Shown piece by piece: positions 41,998 through 42,195 of a stretch of 42,195 nucleotides of DNA; the stretch's first letter is position 1; the number at the start of each line of letters is the position of its first letter. Source of the DNA: Ralstonia sp. UBA689 (GTDB lineage: Bacteria > Pseudomonadota > Gammaproteobacteria > Burkholderiales > Burkholderiaceae); assembly GCF_002298975.1 (NCBI RefSeq), contig NZ_DBMV01000023.1, positions 1 to 42,195 of the forward strand. Direction: 5' to 3'. The notes beneath the pieces were generated by a model that saw only the letters and a list, made by a program, of their open reading frames with translations, was not told the DNA's origin and did no database searches. A program made the position numbers and the translations under genes.

Positions 41998-42195
41998 GCA
42001 GAGGGCAGAGGTTGCCTGGGTGACTTCGGGAATACCCGAGTAACTACATCGGGTATCCTGAGCGCCATTTTGCTGTCGATTTTGGCCGGCAATCTCAGGC
42101 TCAGACTGGGCTGGCGGGCATTCTTCATGGGGTCGTCATCAGCCGGTCACGATAAAGGTGTTGCCAAGCTCCGGAAACCTGCCTAATATTCGCCC
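41998..42195. other. Terminal intergenic segment
   Basis: No gene is supported in the last ~200 bp. The only clear feature is the inverted repeat at 42032-42056. An 87-codon frame on the minus strand runs into paaF antisense and looks spurious. Confidence 0.5.
42032..42056. terminator. Inverted repeat after paaF
   Basis: ATACCCGA, a 9-nt spacer, then TCGGGTAT: perfect 8-bp arms. It lies 35 bp past the paaF stop. It may be a terminator hairpin (no T-tract until CCATTTTG, about 10 nt later) or an operator for a gene beyond the window. Confidence 0.5.

Noticed and set aside
41865..42128. 87-codon minus-strand ORF at the window end
   Set aside because: Overlaps paaF antisense for half its length and has no recognisable motif or ribosome binding site.

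Overview
The window is a GC-rich, densely coding chromosomal segment of a betaproteobacterium, most likely Burkholderiaceae and probably Ralstonia. This is judged from gene order (hemA-prfA-prmC-grxD-ubiX; rpe-gph-trpE-trpG-trpD-trpC; a ubiH-type hydroxylase followed by dsbC), codon use and protein style, not from a database search. Most genes are housekeeping. No tRNA, rRNA, CRISPR array, transposase or prophage gene was seen.

Layout. 0.1-2.7 kb: the ABC-F translation factor EttA, convergent with a CDGSH iron-sulfur protein and a YbaK-type deacylase. The gap between the convergent genes is a 123-bp imperfect palindrome whose two outer triplets are the stop codons of both genes. 2.8-8.8 kb: a small secreted protein, the osmoregulated periplasmic glucan genes opgG-opgH, a periplasmic protein and a tiny lipoprotein. 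8.8-13.9 kb, all on the minus strand: hemA, prfA, prmC, grxD and ubiX, interrupted between prfA and prmC by an alanine-rich lipoprotein gene with its own -10 element and a strong terminator. 14-19.3 kb: two small envelope genes, the P-loop NTPase ychF, a DUF1326-DUF2182-EamA operon and an orphan fliT-like gene. 19.3-20.6 kb: a three-gene envelope operon containing a lytic transglycosylase.

21-28.3 kb, plus strand: ubiH-family hydroxylase, dsbC, acuI-type reductase, an M61 PDZ peptidase and a FUSC/YccS membrane protein. 28.3-28.75 kb is a spacer made almost entirely of degenerate 21-bp tandem repeats. 28.7-36.5 kb, minus strand: rpe-gph followed by trpE-trpG-(LprI-like)-trpD-trpC-(CYTH)-ung. 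Between gph and trpE is an unlisted 28-codon ORF with three Trp codons near its end (Trp-Pro-Trp-Arg-Pro-Trp). An extended -10 element lies upstream, inside gph, and complementary segments plus a terminator-like hairpin lie around and after the ORF. This is a convincing candidate trp attenuator.

36.6-38.5 kb: apaG, a small membrane protein and the lytic transglycosylase mltA. 38.5-42 kb: phenylacetate catabolism, with paaG-paaI-paaK on the minus strand and a paaF-like hydratase on the plus strand, sharing a short divergent promoter that carries a TetR-type palindrome. The last ~200 bp hold no gene but contain a perfect 8-bp inverted repeat.

The best candidates for new regulation or structure are the trp leader, the stop-codon palindrome at 1786-1908, the 21-bp repeat array and the GTTAC/GTAAC operator cluster near 18.7 kb. 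Functions are inferred from recognised motifs. RNA folding, promoter and operator assignments are by eye.
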